64,000 bases of DNA from an uncultured Verrucomicrobiales bacterium (GCA_937928545.1 CALGJQ010000008.1:1-64000); one strand, 5' to 3'. Shown: positions 15,133 through 25,406, counted from the stretch's first letter. A program made the numbers and translations. The notes: generated by a model from the letters alone, not told the origin.

Positions 15133-15657
15133 TTAGTCGTCATTCGAAAACACATCGTCTTTCGTCCACATCAGACGGTCCTCACCGGCAGATCGAACTT
15201 CAGTTCTAAATGCAGAAGTCCGGTGAAAAAAAAGGGGGGCTCCAAAGCGGTCCACAAGTTCACCTTCCTGATTCACAGAAGGATGCTCTGGATGAATCCA
15301 CGCAAACCTTTGCTTGTTGCCTCCTGTGAATAACTTTGTGAAATCGCGATTATCTGCAAGAGGGAGAGCTGAAAAACCTTTCACAAGAACAACTGCCTGC
15401 TCTAATATAGCTTCAATGATTTCCAGATCTTCCTCTATCGTCGTATCATCGGATCCGTAGCGCAAACAAAATTCACTTTCCGGATCCCAGTGAACCCCAT
15501 CAAAAGTGTGACCACGAGATGGATTTTCTAAATCAAAAATCTCGTGAGTGTCTTCCGATTCATTGGAGATATCTGCTTCACTATCGGATCGATTTAGGTA
15601 GGCGATAGAAACCACCAATACTACGGAAGAGAATGCAATCAAATATCGGCTTTCCAT
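15133..15657 (-). CDS. Membrane-anchored hypothetical protein
   Basis: This 174-residue protein has one N-terminal hydrophobic segment (YLIAFSSVVLVVSIAYL) and an acidic soluble part. The C-terminal stretch DRFGAPLFFHRTSAFRTEVR followed by SAGEDRLMWTKDDVF resembles a motif seen in small secreted or pseudopilin-like proteins of Verrucomicrobiota, where a similar end follows D-R-W-G-T-P. I do not recognise a function. It is 36 bases downstream of the DUF1501 gene and may be the last gene of that operon. Confidence 0.75.
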   Translation of the reverse strand: MESRYLIAFSSVVLVVSIAYLNRSDSEADISNESEDTHEIFDLENPSRGHTFDGVHWDPESEFCLRYGSDDTTIEEDLEIIEAILEQAVVLVKGFSALPLADNRDFTKLFTGGNKQRFAWIHPEHPSVNQEGELVDRFGAPLFFHRTSAFRTEVRSAGEDRLMWTKDDVFSNDD

Positions 15658-15693
15658 AATTCGGTGAAATCGACCTAAGCTAGCTTTAACTCT

Positions 15694-17136
15694 CTATTTC
15701 ATATAACCCATTGCTGGAGCGGTCGCCGGAGCATGAAATCTCGAAAGATTAGGTAGCACCAACGGTAAACTTGAAGGACTCACCCCCATCCAAAGAGCTA
15801 AATCGGAGACATACTCATCAACTGAAGTTGATGGGATAAGGCGCCCACGTCCCGTATCGATCTCAGAGCCCAACGCGAGTGAAGGGTAAGTCCCGTAAAC
15901 TTTTCCACCGTCAACGCCGCCCCCAAACACAAAATGATTTCCTCCCCAAGCATGATCAGCCCCACTACCGTTTGTTCCCAGTGTTCTTGAAAAATCGGAA
16001 CTTGTGAAAGTTGTCACATTGTCCCAAACTTCCAACTCCAATAGAGCAGTCTTAAATTCTGAGAGAGCCGTATTGAGAAGAGTTAAGAGAGCAGTGTGCC
16101 CAGTTCCTAATTTGGCATGCAGATCAAATCCACCTAACTCGACAAAGAAAGTTTGCCGCCTTTTGCACAAAAGATTCCTTGCCGAGATTGTCCGAGCAAC
16201 ATTTCTAAGTTGGAGGGACAGAGCATTGTTGCTCGAGAAGGGGGAGGCGATCGCTGGCGCAAGCTCGACCGCCTCTCGATACTCTACATTCGCGCGAAGC
16301 GCTCCTTGCTTACGCCTTGCAAAAGCACGTTCGAAAGCATTTTGATATTCAGCCCCAAGAATCCCATCAATGGCTTGGCGACGAGCGGCCTGACTTGACG
16401 AACTTCCACCTGTAAGCTGAATAGAACCATTTGCATTCAGGGCAAAGGTTGTGGTGTTCACCCCTGTCTGAAAAAGGTTATTCCCAGATCCAGAAACGTT
16501 CATGGAAACGTTCGTGGTTGTGTTCAGTTCGTCGAGAAGATCTGACATTCGCCCCCCCCAACCTGTGGCTGCAGAACGCTGGTCTGGAAGGGAAGTCTGC
16601 CATTGCATCATCTGATCGCTATGGGAAAATAGTCCCTCAGGAAGACGTGCAACTCCATTTGCGAAAGATGCCAAGGTAGTGGGCTCCACTAGAGTTCCGA
16701 CATTTGCAACAATCGCAACCTGTTCTAGGTTGTAAAGCTCCTGTAAAAAAGGGATGCTAGGATGAACTCCTAACTGACGTCCATCAGGTAAGGGTAACTG
16801 CCCGTCAAGGGGAAGCAGGCCGCCCTCTTCACCACTTTGGGGGATACTTAAATCCCCACGTGAAGAGGCATATTCTAAATATCCATCACCCTCTGCTGGT
16901 GCCACCATATTGAATGAGTCGTTTCCACCAGACAAAAAAACGCAAACAAGAGCCTTATAATCATCTTCTCCATTCTCAGGAGGAAGCTCGGCTCCCGAAA
17001 TTCGACCAAGAAGGTTCAGATTAAGAGCCGCCGAAGTCAAAGCGGCTGACCCAAGCGCAGCACAGTTTGCCTGCCCTATGAAATCTCTTCTTGAGATACC
17101 GTTCATTGAACTAGAAAAAAATTGTGAGGTTTTCAT
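15694..17136 (-). CDS. DUF1501 family secreted protein (Tat signal)
   Basis: This 480-residue protein starts with a twin-arginine signal (GISRRDFIGQANCAALGSAA), so it is exported folded. The body matches DUF1501, an alkaline-phosphatase/sulfatase-fold family of unknown role: ALVCVFLSGGNDSFNMVAPA, FSHSDQMMQWQTS, FFVELGGFDLHAKLGTGHTA, TTFTSSDFSRTLGTNGSGAD and HAWGGNHFVFGG. It overlaps the DUF1800 gene by 4 bases. This pair is very common in Planctomycetota and Verrucomicrobiota and is presumed to act together outside the cytoplasm. Confidence 0.93.
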   Translation of the reverse strand: MKTSQFFSSSMNGISRRDFIGQANCAALGSAALTSAALNLNLLGRISGAELPPENGEDDYKALVCVFLSGGNDSFNMVAPAEGDGYLEYASSRGDLSIPQSGEEGGLLPLDGQLPLPDGRQLGVHPSIPFLQELYNLEQVAIVANVGTLVEPTTLASFANGVARLPEGLFSHSDQMMQWQTSLPDQRSAATGWGGRMSDLLDELNTTTNVSMNVSGSGNNLFQTGVNTTTFALNANGSIQLTGGSSSSQAARRQAIDGILGAEYQNAFERAFARRKQGALRANVEYREAVELAPAIASPFSSNNALSLQLRNVARTISARNLLCKRRQTFFVELGGFDLHAKLGTGHTALLTLLNTALSEFKTALLELEVWDNVTTFTSSDFSRTLGTNGSGADHAWGGNHFVFGGGVDGGKVYGTYPSLALGSEIDTGRGRLIPSTSVDEYVSDLALWMGVSPSSLPLVLPNLSRFHAPATAPAMGYMK

Positions 17137-19280
17137 TTTAAAACTACAAACTCAGGAGATTCGATTAAGAGATGGATTCCCAATTTCACCAAGGCCTCTA
17201 GGCTCCGATCTTGCTCAGTTTTATATGCTAAGAGAAAGTGTGTTCTGGTTGCCTGTGAAAATTCCCCGCCGGTCAGACGTTCATCCAAGAAGTCAAACAA
17301 CGCTTCGCCCTCTTCCGCAACTGCTAGAGCACCTGAAAAATCAAGGTGAATTCGATCAAGATCTTGGCCCGTAACTGAGTTTAAACCTTGGTCGATCATT
17401 CGTCGGAGAGAATTGTCGGTAAGCAATGTTGTGCTGCTGGTAGCGATTTCTAATTCAGGACCAAAAAGTCCTCGATCTCGCAACTCGCCCACTGGTTGAT
17501 GATTGGGCAAATAGAAATTGAAAACCGAGGGAGACCAGAGAGGTAATTGCCCTAAGTCCTCAGGAAAAAACGCCAGTTGAACAGGAAAGCTCGGATTAGT
17601 GGAATCATAAGTACGTTCATTTCGGGCATCAAAAGCTCTCATCACCGCCACCATTCGCTCGTAGGGGCCCCGAACTCGTCCAAAACTGTCATTCTTTGAT
17701 TGATCGTTTCTCGCTTCTGGATCGATAAGGATGGCCATTGCCACAGCCCTCAAATTCCCTCTAACACCTTCACCATCATCTGCCCAGACCCCTGCGACTC
17801 TCTTAATGTAATCTGGAGAAGGGTTCGAAGTTACCAATCGCTGAATCAACAAGCGGCTAATGAAAGGAGCAATGTTTTGGTGCTCGCAAAGGATATCGAG
17901 TGCGTCGCTAACATCTTTCGCTCCAGTTTGACCTTCTGGAACAATTTCCCCCCCAAGTAAAATTTTCTCGCCTTGTTCATGAAAATCATCATACATTTTC
18001 ATCGGGTGAAAGAGCTGGGTACCTTGTACTCCCGAGAAAAACCAACTTCCTTGGGGACCACCATAACCGAATCCCGTGAATATTTTCGCCATTTCAGTGA
18101 TTTCGCTGTTATCGTAAGTGGGGATGATTTTTCCACTCGAGTCTCGAACAGGAGTTCCATCTTCCTCTAAGAGTATCAGCCCCACCGTAAAAAGCTGCAT
18201 CACCTCTCTTGCAAAGTTTTCATCAGGAAAGCGTCCAATCGAAGAATCACTTTTTTGATTTTGAACATAAGAAAGATACAGCCCCATCGCTGCACTATAA
18301 GTCATCTCCTCAAGAAGATCGCGGTAGTTCCCTAACGAATGCTTCTTCAAAATTTCATAGTAAGCTCTCTGCAGGACAAAATTTCCTCTGAATGTATCAT
18401 TTGAGGTAGAAACAACCAAAATCTCGCTTAAGGCCTGAGCCATGCGAAGACTCAATTGATCTCGATTCACCATTGCTGCACGGAGAACTCCCATTCCAGT
18501 GGCGAATGGAACCGTCGCTGAATTCAGGGGAGCATTTCCGCTAATTACAGAGGTAATAGACCGTTGTGGCTCAGTCTGAGTTTGCGCAATTAACCACTCT
18601 GCGATTCCTACGTTTTCAACTTCGTCAACAAGGTCAGGGCTGGCTCCCCAGGATGCTTGCGCAAGAAAACGTACAATTTCAGCGCGAGGCACCTTCGATT
18701 TCTGAAAGGTCTGACCACTTGGAAGAAAGCCCGCGCCCTCACCTTCAAGTTGAGAGAAGGCATTCAAATAGTCAGTCGCTTCCGGGATTGTATTCAGAGC
18801 ACTCTTCTTGGTCTCATCAGAAAAACCGAAGCGAACTTCCTCCCAAGATTCTAAACCATCAGAATCTGAATCAACATCTCCTACAACCACACGATAAACT
18901 CCCCTCGGGACCTCGCTTAAGTCGAAAAAATACTCAAAACCTTCCGCTAGCAGTGGATCACCTTGGGGCACCCAACCGCTAGGGGCTTCAATTTTTTCAA
19001 CCTGGTAACGCTTTCCTGGTTCAGTGAAAAAACCCAGCCTTAAGAAATCTGAATTTTCATCCAGCCAAGCAGAAAAAAAGCGACTCCCATCAAGAGGATT
19101 TGTAGCTGCAATTCCTTCCTCGTAATCAGTCACTCCGTCCTCATCAGAATCAGTTACCTGATCCAAAGTCGCTGCAGGGTAAAGGGCTTGCCACAAGTCG
19201 CTTATCCCATTTCCATCTCTGTCAAGCTTGGCATTACACAAGAATTGCAAGCAGAAAAATAAAGTTATTGTTAATTTCAC
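17133..19280 (-). CDS. DUF1800 family secreted protein
   Basis: This 715-residue protein has a short signal peptide, then acidic calcium-binding-like repeats (DRDGNGISDLWQ, DSDEDGVTDYEEG, DVDSDSDGLESWEE), then a DUF1800 domain from about residue 200. Domain pieces are VPRAEIVRFLAQASWGASPD, FLVSTS-type helices, FPDENFAREVMQLFTVGL and EITEMAKIFTGFGYGG. The function of DUF1800 is unknown. The start is GTG at 19280 with no obvious ribosome binding site; it follows the ThuA gene by 15 bases and overlaps DUF1501 by 4. Confidence 0.92.
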   Translation of the reverse strand: MKLTITLFFCLQFLCNAKLDRDGNGISDLWQALYPAATLDQVTDSDEDGVTDYEEGIAATNPLDGSRFFSAWLDENSDFLRLGFFTEPGKRYQVEKIEAPSGWVPQGDPLLAEGFEYFFDLSEVPRGVYRVVVGDVDSDSDGLESWEEVRFGFSDETKKSALNTIPEATDYLNAFSQLEGEGAGFLPSGQTFQKSKVPRAEIVRFLAQASWGASPDLVDEVENVGIAEWLIAQTQTEPQRSITSVISGNAPLNSATVPFATGMGVLRAAMVNRDQLSLRMAQALSEILVVSTSNDTFRGNFVLQRAYYEILKKHSLGNYRDLLEEMTYSAAMGLYLSYVQNQKSDSSIGRFPDENFAREVMQLFTVGLILLEEDGTPVRDSSGKIIPTYDNSEITEMAKIFTGFGYGGPQGSWFFSGVQGTQLFHPMKMYDDFHEQGEKILLGGEIVPEGQTGAKDVSDALDILCEHQNIAPFISRLLIQRLVTSNPSPDYIKRVAGVWADDGEGVRGNLRAVAMAILIDPEARNDQSKNDSFGRVRGPYERMVAVMRAFDARNERTYDSTNPSFPVQLAFFPEDLGQLPLWSPSVFNFYLPNHQPVGELRDRGLFGPELEIATSSTTLLTDNSLRRMIDQGLNSVTGQDLDRIHLDFSGALAVAEEGEALFDFLDERLTGGEFSQATRTHFLLAYKTEQDRSLEALVKLGIHLLIESPEFVVLK

Positions 19281-19295
19281 AGTTAAGAAAAATGT

Positions 19296-21782
19296 CTATT
19301 CTGAAAAAATCTCAATTCTCAGAAATCTTTGTATATCTGAAAGTTCAAAATGATGACTAAACCGATCAAAACCTTCAACAACATTTGACTGGTCTTGGTG
19401 AAGCGTAGGAGCCGACTCTACCTTCGTCCAGCTTTTTAGATCCCTACTTTCAAAAATTTCATACTGACCAACAAAAGCTTTGTTCATCCAAAAATTGAAA
19501 GAATAAGCTCCATCAGCTTCGGCCTCGATCTTGGGTGTGCCAATCGGCATAAGGCCGTCACCAAAATTGGGATTTCCTCCAAAGGCTATCTCGAAATCAT
19601 CATCAAGAAAATCACCATCCAACGAATCTCCAAGATCAGAGAGCACGATTTGCTTGGTCCCATCGGGCGCTGAAGCTGTAAAAACGAGGCCCGAGCTAGA
19701 AGAATGACCTGCTTGGCCATGTGAATCAGGTTCAAAATCTAATTCGTCTACTTTAAACGAACCATTACGCCCTCCAAGCTGCCAACTTGTTCTCACTATA
19801 ATTCGCGGTTTCAAGCGCCCAAGCAAGAGTAGTGCCTCAGAGGCAGGGCCTACATCGCCTTCTAACGACACCTTCATTACTGATTCAGCTCCTTCGCAAC
19901 TGGCTTTTTCACCTGGAAGAAATTTCACTCGGAAAATTTCATCTCCGTCAGCAAGTTTGTCGCCCTCTGTCAAAGCTACAGAAACGGCAGTATCTGAAAC
20001 CAAGACCAAAGCTCCAATCTCCTGCATCTCTCCCTGCCGAACATAAGCCATAACTATGGCTAGATGGCTCTCTGAGCATGCGACTTTCCACCCATCAACA
20101 GGAGCCTTAACAACCCCCTCATCTACAAAGTCTCCCTCCCTCACTATCAATGTAACCTCCCCAATGCTGGAAAGTCGGCACAACATTTGATCGTTCGAGG
20201 AAGTAACTCCCACACCAGACAAGCTTGCAATAAACAATATTTCACCGCTATCGCGAATTTCTACCCAGTCGAAACTCTCTATAGTCGATCCAAGCGGCAA
20301 GTTCGGGTATTGCACGCCTGAACGAAGATTTACTTCTAAAGTGCCACTCCGATCTGAAATAATAGCTTCTGATGATTCCCCATTCTCGGAAAGCTGAGAA
20401 ATCAAAACTAAAAGACCACCATCAGAAAGAGCAAAATCTCTATTGGTCAAATCACTTACCACCTCGCTCCCCTCGGGTAAGACATCCCCCTCCATTAAAA
20501 CCTTCGTAGTAACAACGCCATCTGTATGCAGTAAAATAGCATCATTTTGAGGTGTATTAGGATTGTCCAACGCTGCCCTTACCACAACCTCGTCAAGATT
20601 GGATGTTTCAAAGACAAATTCCGCTACTCCAGCATAAGTAATTTCAAGTCCTGCTTCAGAACACTCCAAACCACTTGCAGCAATTAGGTGCGGACATTGT
20701 GGAGGACCAAACAAAAAAGCGGCAGAATCACCGCTCACCCCCACTCGGTCGATCCGGCCCGTCATTGCGATCATTCCACTTCCCACGACGACTGCGGAGG
20801 TCTCGGAACTATTTAAAAAAGTTCCTGCTGAAGGCTCATCAAAAAGAGATTCCCCTGATAATACTGCTCTATACGGAGAATCAGAAACCCCACTGAAAAC
20901 TCCCTGCTCCAAGTTACCATCCACTTCTACCTTGGACATAAAAGAGACTTCACCGGACTCCGCTAATATGGCTCCCCAGATTTCTCCAAAAAAATCAGTC
21001 GAGCCAGTTCTAGCCGCCCACTCGGTTCCACGGAGCATGAGCTCCTGAAAGTTCGGCTGTTCCCAGCTCGAAGAATCGTGACCATTTGCGTGATAGAAAA
21101 CTCTGCCCGCACCCTGTGTTCGAACCCAAGTATAAGGTCGGTCATCTGCCTCGTTTCCAATCCCATTCCTCGTTCCCAGTAAAACCACATCCGAATTCAA
21201 ATCCTTTATCTGATAAGGCTCATCAAAGCTCGTATAAGTTCCCAAACCCTCTGTAATTGGGTGCTCTACCAAGTTCGGAACATTGGGAGAGAACGACTGG
21301 TATGGAAAATGACCTGAAAAACGCCCTCCTAAAAGATTTCCAAAGTCGGTTGAATTACGAAAACAAGCAGAAGCAACATGCATTCCAGTAAGCCCCCCTC
21401 CCGCTTCCACAAAATCCACAATCGCATCCACGAAGGGCTGCGCAAAAGCTTCACTTGCGTTCGCCGCTGTTTGCACATCACCATACATGAGTAGTCCATC
21501 ATACTGGGAAAGAAGCCCGATATTCAGGTCCCATATTTTATCAGTGAAGGTGAACCTCAATCCTCTTTCAGCATAACTTCTTCGAGAGTGTTGGTAATAT
21601 TCAACAGGATTGTGAAAAACTCGCTCAGCGCGACCGCAATACAAAATTGATCTCGGCCTGGGTGCGGTATCACCAGAGCTTAAACCCATGGAAAATACCC
21701 GATCAGGCTGAGCTCCTCCATTGGTAATGAGTAACACCCAGCAGAACCTAATTACCATGGATATAGACTGTCGATTATTCAT
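19296..21782 (-). CDS. ThuA-domain secreted protein with C-terminal repeats
   Basis: This 828-residue protein has a signal peptide and a ThuA-like (glutamine-amidotransferase fold) domain at about residues 45-260: YDGLLMYGDVQTAANASEAF, GGGLTGMHVASACF, NLLGGRFSGHFPYQSF, HPITEGLGTYTSFDEPYQI and GAGRVFYHANGHD. The rest is a long beta-rich region with at least three copies of an EGD-x-(L/V)-x-(D/E)-G motif (MEGDVLPEGSE, REGDFVDEGVV, TEGDKLADGDE), like the repeats in surface proteins of this phylum. The ThuA fold is linked to sugar metabolism in other bacteria, but the role here is unknown. It leads the ThuA-DUF1800-DUF1501 run. Confidence 0.88.
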   Translation of the reverse strand: MNNRQSISMVIRFCWVLLITNGGAQPDRVFSMGLSSGDTAPRPRSILYCGRAERVFHNPVEYYQHSRRSYAERGLRFTFTDKIWDLNIGLLSQYDGLLMYGDVQTAANASEAFAQPFVDAIVDFVEAGGGLTGMHVASACFRNSTDFGNLLGGRFSGHFPYQSFSPNVPNLVEHPITEGLGTYTSFDEPYQIKDLNSDVVLLGTRNGIGNEADDRPYTWVRTQGAGRVFYHANGHDSSSWEQPNFQELMLRGTEWAARTGSTDFFGEIWGAILAESGEVSFMSKVEVDGNLEQGVFSGVSDSPYRAVLSGESLFDEPSAGTFLNSSETSAVVVGSGMIAMTGRIDRVGVSGDSAAFLFGPPQCPHLIAASGLECSEAGLEITYAGVAEFVFETSNLDEVVVRAALDNPNTPQNDAILLHTDGVVTTKVLMEGDVLPEGSEVVSDLTNRDFALSDGGLLVLISQLSENGESSEAIISDRSGTLEVNLRSGVQYPNLPLGSTIESFDWVEIRDSGEILFIASLSGVGVTSSNDQMLCRLSSIGEVTLIVREGDFVDEGVVKAPVDGWKVACSESHLAIVMAYVRQGEMQEIGALVLVSDTAVSVALTEGDKLADGDEIFRVKFLPGEKASCEGAESVMKVSLEGDVGPASEALLLLGRLKPRIIVRTSWQLGGRNGSFKVDELDFEPDSHGQAGHSSSSGLVFTASAPDGTKQIVLSDLGDSLDGDFLDDDFEIAFGGNPNFGDGLMPIGTPKIEAEADGAYSFNFWMNKAFVGQYEIFESRDLKSWTKVESAPTLHQDQSNVVEGFDRFSHHFELSDIQRFLRIEIFSE

Positions 21783-21832
21783 TTGTTTAGAAAACTACGC
21801 CTCAGGATGAGCGCGTGCAAGCCAACAGAACC

Positions 21833-23011
21833 TTAAAAGGGGCTCGAAACAGCTCTCAACAAATCCTCTCGATGCCGCGATATACTAAATTTACTTAAAA
21901 ACTCTTCGCGTCCATGAAATTCAGAAACACTGACTGAAGAATTCGAGGTGATCTTAGCAATCGAATCTGAAAAATTTACTACATTCTTGGGCTCAAAGAG
22001 AAAGGGATAGCCCAAACCCAAGATCCCAAGAGCACCATCCGATGCCGCAGCAACAACTGGTAAATCAAAAGCCATCGCCTCCACGATTACAAGACCAAAA
22101 CTCTCCCAGCGACTCGGAAAAAGAAGTAGGTCATGATTTTTAAAAAGCTCCGCCTTTTCATCTCCAACCACGAAATCTCGGCGCTCAATCTCTACGCCAA
22201 GCTTCTCGCACCTAGCACAGAGCTCAATCACTTCACCCTCAATATCTGGATCGACACCTCCGGCAATGGTCAGAGAGTGCTCTCCTGACAACCAACTGTG
22301 CTTGATTGCGCAAATTTCCACCGCTGCGAGGGCATCAAGCAGTCCTTTGTCGACTGTCCCGCGCGAGAAAAATAATAATTTTCTCATCGGCCCAGAGCGC
22401 TTCGGCCTATCGCAATTCTCCCCCGCCAAATCTGAAATACCATTCAACACCACCTCTATTTTTCCAGACTCCACTGCTCGAGCATCTGATGAACTAGAAG
22501 AAGAGACAACCAAAGATAACTCAGGCTTTGCAAGCACCCAACGGCTAAAAAAGGACATAGTCGCAACTACCCACCTAGGTCCCCGTAACATCACACGCTC
22601 ACTGCCATGTGCCCATTCACCTTGACCGATAGCATGCCAATGAAACACCGTCTTGCGGAAAAAAGGCCTTAAACATAACAAAACCACAAAATCCCGAATG
22701 ACCGCACTCCATTTTACCGGTCCCGGTACATAATATAGAACCTCGGCCCCCTTATTCCAACGAATCAAAAGAGCTTCCCTTACATATTTAAAAATAAAAA
22801 ATGCCTTCTTCCAACTCGAGGCTCCTATCTCTCCAGAGGTCTCAGACCACCGCGCATCGACGTGAAAAATGCCTTCTTCATATTCTTCCCGTAAGATAGC
22901 AAGATCATCCTCCACCATTTTACTCTGTCCATGATGTGGTGGAGGCACATGGGCAAAAATAACCATACCTCCAGGGAATTTGGACCTTTTTGATACAAAA
23001 CTATTGCTCAT
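21833..23011 (-). CDS. Glycosyltransferase family 4
   Basis: This 392-residue protein looks like a GT-B, retaining glycosyltransferase. The N-terminal Rossmann half starts MVIFAHVPPPHHGQSKM; the C-terminal half has KLLFFSRGTVDKGLLDALAA and the donor-binding E-x7-E segment WESFGLVIVEAMAFDLPVVA. The ATG at 23011 is preferred over the GTG just before it. It is the last gene of the EPS operon on the minus strand, starting 8 bases after its neighbour. Donor and acceptor are unknown. Confidence 0.9.
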   Translation of the reverse strand: MSNSFVSKRSKFPGGMVIFAHVPPPHHGQSKMVEDDLAILREEYEEGIFHVDARWSETSGEIGASSWKKAFFIFKYVREALLIRWNKGAEVLYYVPGPVKWSAVIRDFVVLLCLRPFFRKTVFHWHAIGQGEWAHGSERVMLRGPRWVVATMSFFSRWVLAKPELSLVVSSSSSSDARAVESGKIEVVLNGISDLAGENCDRPKRSGPMRKLLFFSRGTVDKGLLDALAAVEICAIKHSWLSGEHSLTIAGGVDPDIEGEVIELCARCEKLGVEIERRDFVVGDEKAELFKNHDLLLFPSRWESFGLVIVEAMAFDLPVVAAASDGALGILGLGYPFLFEPKNVVNFSDSIAKITSNSSVSVSEFHGREEFLSKFSISRHREDLLRAVSSPF

Positions 23012-23019
23012 CACTTGCT

Positions 23020-24276
23020 CTACGACGCTTGGAAACCTTCTACCGCTTCCAAATATGAAGCACGGATTTCATCAGCTATAATTTTCCAATGAAAATACTC
23101 TACTGCTCTTTTACGGCATGCTGCTGATATCTCGGCACGTCGTGGCAATGAGTCCCTCACAGAAACAATAGCATCCGCAAGGCCCTCAATCGTCTCCTCT
23201 CTTTCCCCTGGCGTAACTTTAAAGCCCGTTTCTTCGTCAATAATCATACCGGGTCCACACCAATCGATACAAATCACAGGAACACCCAAAGCCAAGCTTT
23301 CCAAGCACGCCTGCCCAAAGACCTCATGGAGAGCAGGATGGATTAAAGCATCAGCTTGTGAAATCATCCCATACACATCATCAAGCGTGGGCAACAAGCC
23401 TTCAAATGTTACTTCATTTTTCAGATTGAGGCGAGAAACCAGCTCCTCCAAATTTTCCCGTTCTCGACCATCTTGTAATATATGCAGCTTCACGTTCACT
23501 CCTTGCTGTTTTGCCAAAGCTACGGCTTCAACAGCAAGATCGATCGCCTTCCAATGAATAAGCCGACTCGCTGCAACCAAAGTCACCAATCCTTCGTCAC
23601 GTGACCTCCCTTTTCTATCAACAATCGTCTGGGAAAACCGATACACCTCGTCGTCACCAATGCCAGATTGAGGAATGAGCTTCACCTCAGTCTCGCACAT
23701 CGTCTCAAGAACCGCCCTACTCTGCTCCGTGGCTGCCAGCACGGTTGAGCCACGTGTAAGACGTCTGCGAAAAGGAGGCCAATGTTGAACAATCAAACGC
23801 ATCAAATCTCTGCTAAATTCAGAAACTCTACCTCGAAAGTCATACGATTTTCTAAGCAGGGGAGGAGATGTCTCTCCACCACCAACAGGCCCAATCACCA
23901 GAGGAATCCCAAGAGAGCCCAGTAAACAAGGGACTAAATAGGTGCCGAAAGTAAGATGGTGTGCCAAATCAAACTGGACCTCTTCATGGAGGCGACGTGC
24001 CTCTATCAAAGCAGTTCTTTGCCACATCACATAAAAAAACCTGAGGATTCTTGTTCCGCTTTTCCAACGAGTAATCCAACCAGGCGGATCAACATACCGC
24101 CAGTGCACTTTCTTCGCCCACTCGCCTTCATAAGCTTCAATCGGAGCTTGGTTGTCAGCACGAGTCAAAACCCAGAGCTCATGATCTCGAGAAAGTTCAC
24201 GAACAATATTCCATCCTACTCCTGGCTCAGCACCTCGGTTTGGCTCACATGCGTATGCCGAAATTAATACCTTCAT
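23020..24276 (-). CDS. Glycosyltransferase family 4 (SAYACEP type)
   Basis: This 418-residue GT-B enzyme starts MKVLISAYACEPNRGAEPGV and is clearly paralogous to the protein at 26720-27982, which shares SAYACEP and the following GVGW. The C-terminal half has LVAASRLIHWKAIDLAVEAV, LHILQDGRERENLEEL and the donor motif HEVFGQACLESLALGVPVIC. It overlaps the upstream glycosyltransferase gene by 4 bases. Two such paralogues in one locus suggest two similar linkages in the repeat unit. Confidence 0.9.
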   Translation of the reverse strand: MKVLISAYACEPNRGAEPGVGWNIVRELSRDHELWVLTRADNQAPIEAYEGEWAKKVHWRYVDPPGWITRWKSGTRILRFFYVMWQRTALIEARRLHEEVQFDLAHHLTFGTYLVPCLLGSLGIPLVIGPVGGGETSPPLLRKSYDFRGRVSEFSRDLMRLIVQHWPPFRRRLTRGSTVLAATEQSRAVLETMCETEVKLIPQSGIGDDEVYRFSQTIVDRKGRSRDEGLVTLVAASRLIHWKAIDLAVEAVALAKQQGVNVKLHILQDGRERENLEELVSRLNLKNEVTFEGLLPTLDDVYGMISQADALIHPALHEVFGQACLESLALGVPVICIDWCGPGMIIDEETGFKVTPGEREETIEGLADAIVSVRDSLPRRAEISAACRKRAVEYFHWKIIADEIRASYLEAVEGFQAS

Positions 24277-25406
24277 GATAGATACTTCCCCTCCTTTTCA
24301 TTAAACCAGTTTTTATAGATCTTAAGGCTTTCATTTGCCGATTTCTTCCACGTCAATTCGGTGGATACAAACTTACGGGCTCGCGCTCCACGTTCACTCC
24401 ATTGAGCTCGCTCACGCCAAGCTTGCTCAAAACCATCTGAAATTGATTCTGCTGTCGCCTTAACTACCCATCCCGCATTGCCCTCCCGAACGTGAGAAGA
24501 TACTCCACAGGTATCCGTCACCAACACGGGACAACCAGCCAACATAGCTTCAACAATCGTAAGCCCAAATCCATCAAATCGCGAGGTTAGAACTGCTAAG
24601 TCTGCGTTTGAAAAAATCTCCGCAGATGATTCAGAACGAGCCCCCGTAAAAACAACTTGCCCCGTCAATCCGGCATCTGACACCTGCTTTTCAAGTTCAT
24701 TTCGGTCGAGCCAGTCATTCCCTGAGAGGACAAGCACGGGGGCTTTCCCTTCTACCTTGCTAACAAATTTCTGAAACCCTGAAATCAAAAGATCTAAGCC
24801 CTTGTGATTTCGATCCATCCGCCCAAGGTACTGTATGATTCTAGGCGCATTTGTGTCTTTAATTTCCCTTCGAAAATACTCAACAGCAGGATTACAGCCA
24901 TTCGCGATGACCACAGCCTTCCCCTGAAATCCCATACCCTCTAACACATCTCGGTGAGACTCTGACAAAAGGACAACTCCAACTGATTGAGAAATGAGTC
25001 GTTTTTCAAACAAATGCCAATAAACCAATTTCTTCAAGCGTCCATGAGACATCAACTCGTCTGCATATGGATCATGAGGGACAAAAATATAGGGGATTTT
25101 TTGTTTTCTCAAGAATCGCCCCATTGCGGCCATTGGGGGATTAAAAGTTCCATGAAGAACCATTCCTGAGATTTCATCTTTTCGCTGCTTAAGAGTCTCT
25201 CGGAGTTTTTTCGGTAAACTAAAGACATGTTTCCGTGGTTCTGGAAAACATAATACCGTTAAAGGTTCATCCGCCAATTTCTCTTTGTAGGACCATATCT
25301 CGACTGAATCAGGAGCAATTTCATTGATCGCCTCACAAAGTCCACGACAGTAGGATGTTGTTCCCTCCCTTCCTGGAAAATGGGGTAAAAAATGAATCAC
25401 CTTCAC
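24273..25406 (-). CDS. Glycosyltransferase family 4
   Basis: This 377-residue GT-B enzyme (MKVIHFLPHFPGREGTTSYC) has IIQYLGRMDRNHKGLDLLIS and the donor motif RFDGFGLTIVEAMLAGCPVL. The start is a GTG at 25406, six bases after a strong AGGAGG site; an upstream TTG lies too close to that site. GTGA overlaps the stop of the preceding kinase-like gene, so the two are coupled. Specificity cannot be read from sequence. Confidence 0.9.
   Translation of the reverse strand: MKVIHFLPHFPGREGTTSYCRGLCEAINEIAPDSVEIWSYKEKLADEPLTVLCFPEPRKHVFSLPKKLRETLKQRKDEISGMVLHGTFNPPMAAMGRFLRKQKIPYIFVPHDPYADELMSHGRLKKLVYWHLFEKRLISQSVGVVLLSESHRDVLEGMGFQGKAVVIANGCNPAVEYFRREIKDTNAPRIIQYLGRMDRNHKGLDLLISGFQKFVSKVEGKAPVLVLSGNDWLDRNELEKQVSDAGLTGQVVFTGARSESSAEIFSNADLAVLTSRFDGFGLTIVEAMLAGCPVLVTDTCGVSSHVREGNAGWVVKATAESISDGFEQAWRERAQWSERGARARKFVSTELTWKKSANESLKIYKNWFNEKEGKYLS

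Noticed and set aside
15694-21782. PEP-CTERM-type sorting signals on the secreted proteins near the exosortase
   Set aside because: None of these proteins ends with a PEP-like motif, a hydrophobic segment and an Arg cluster.
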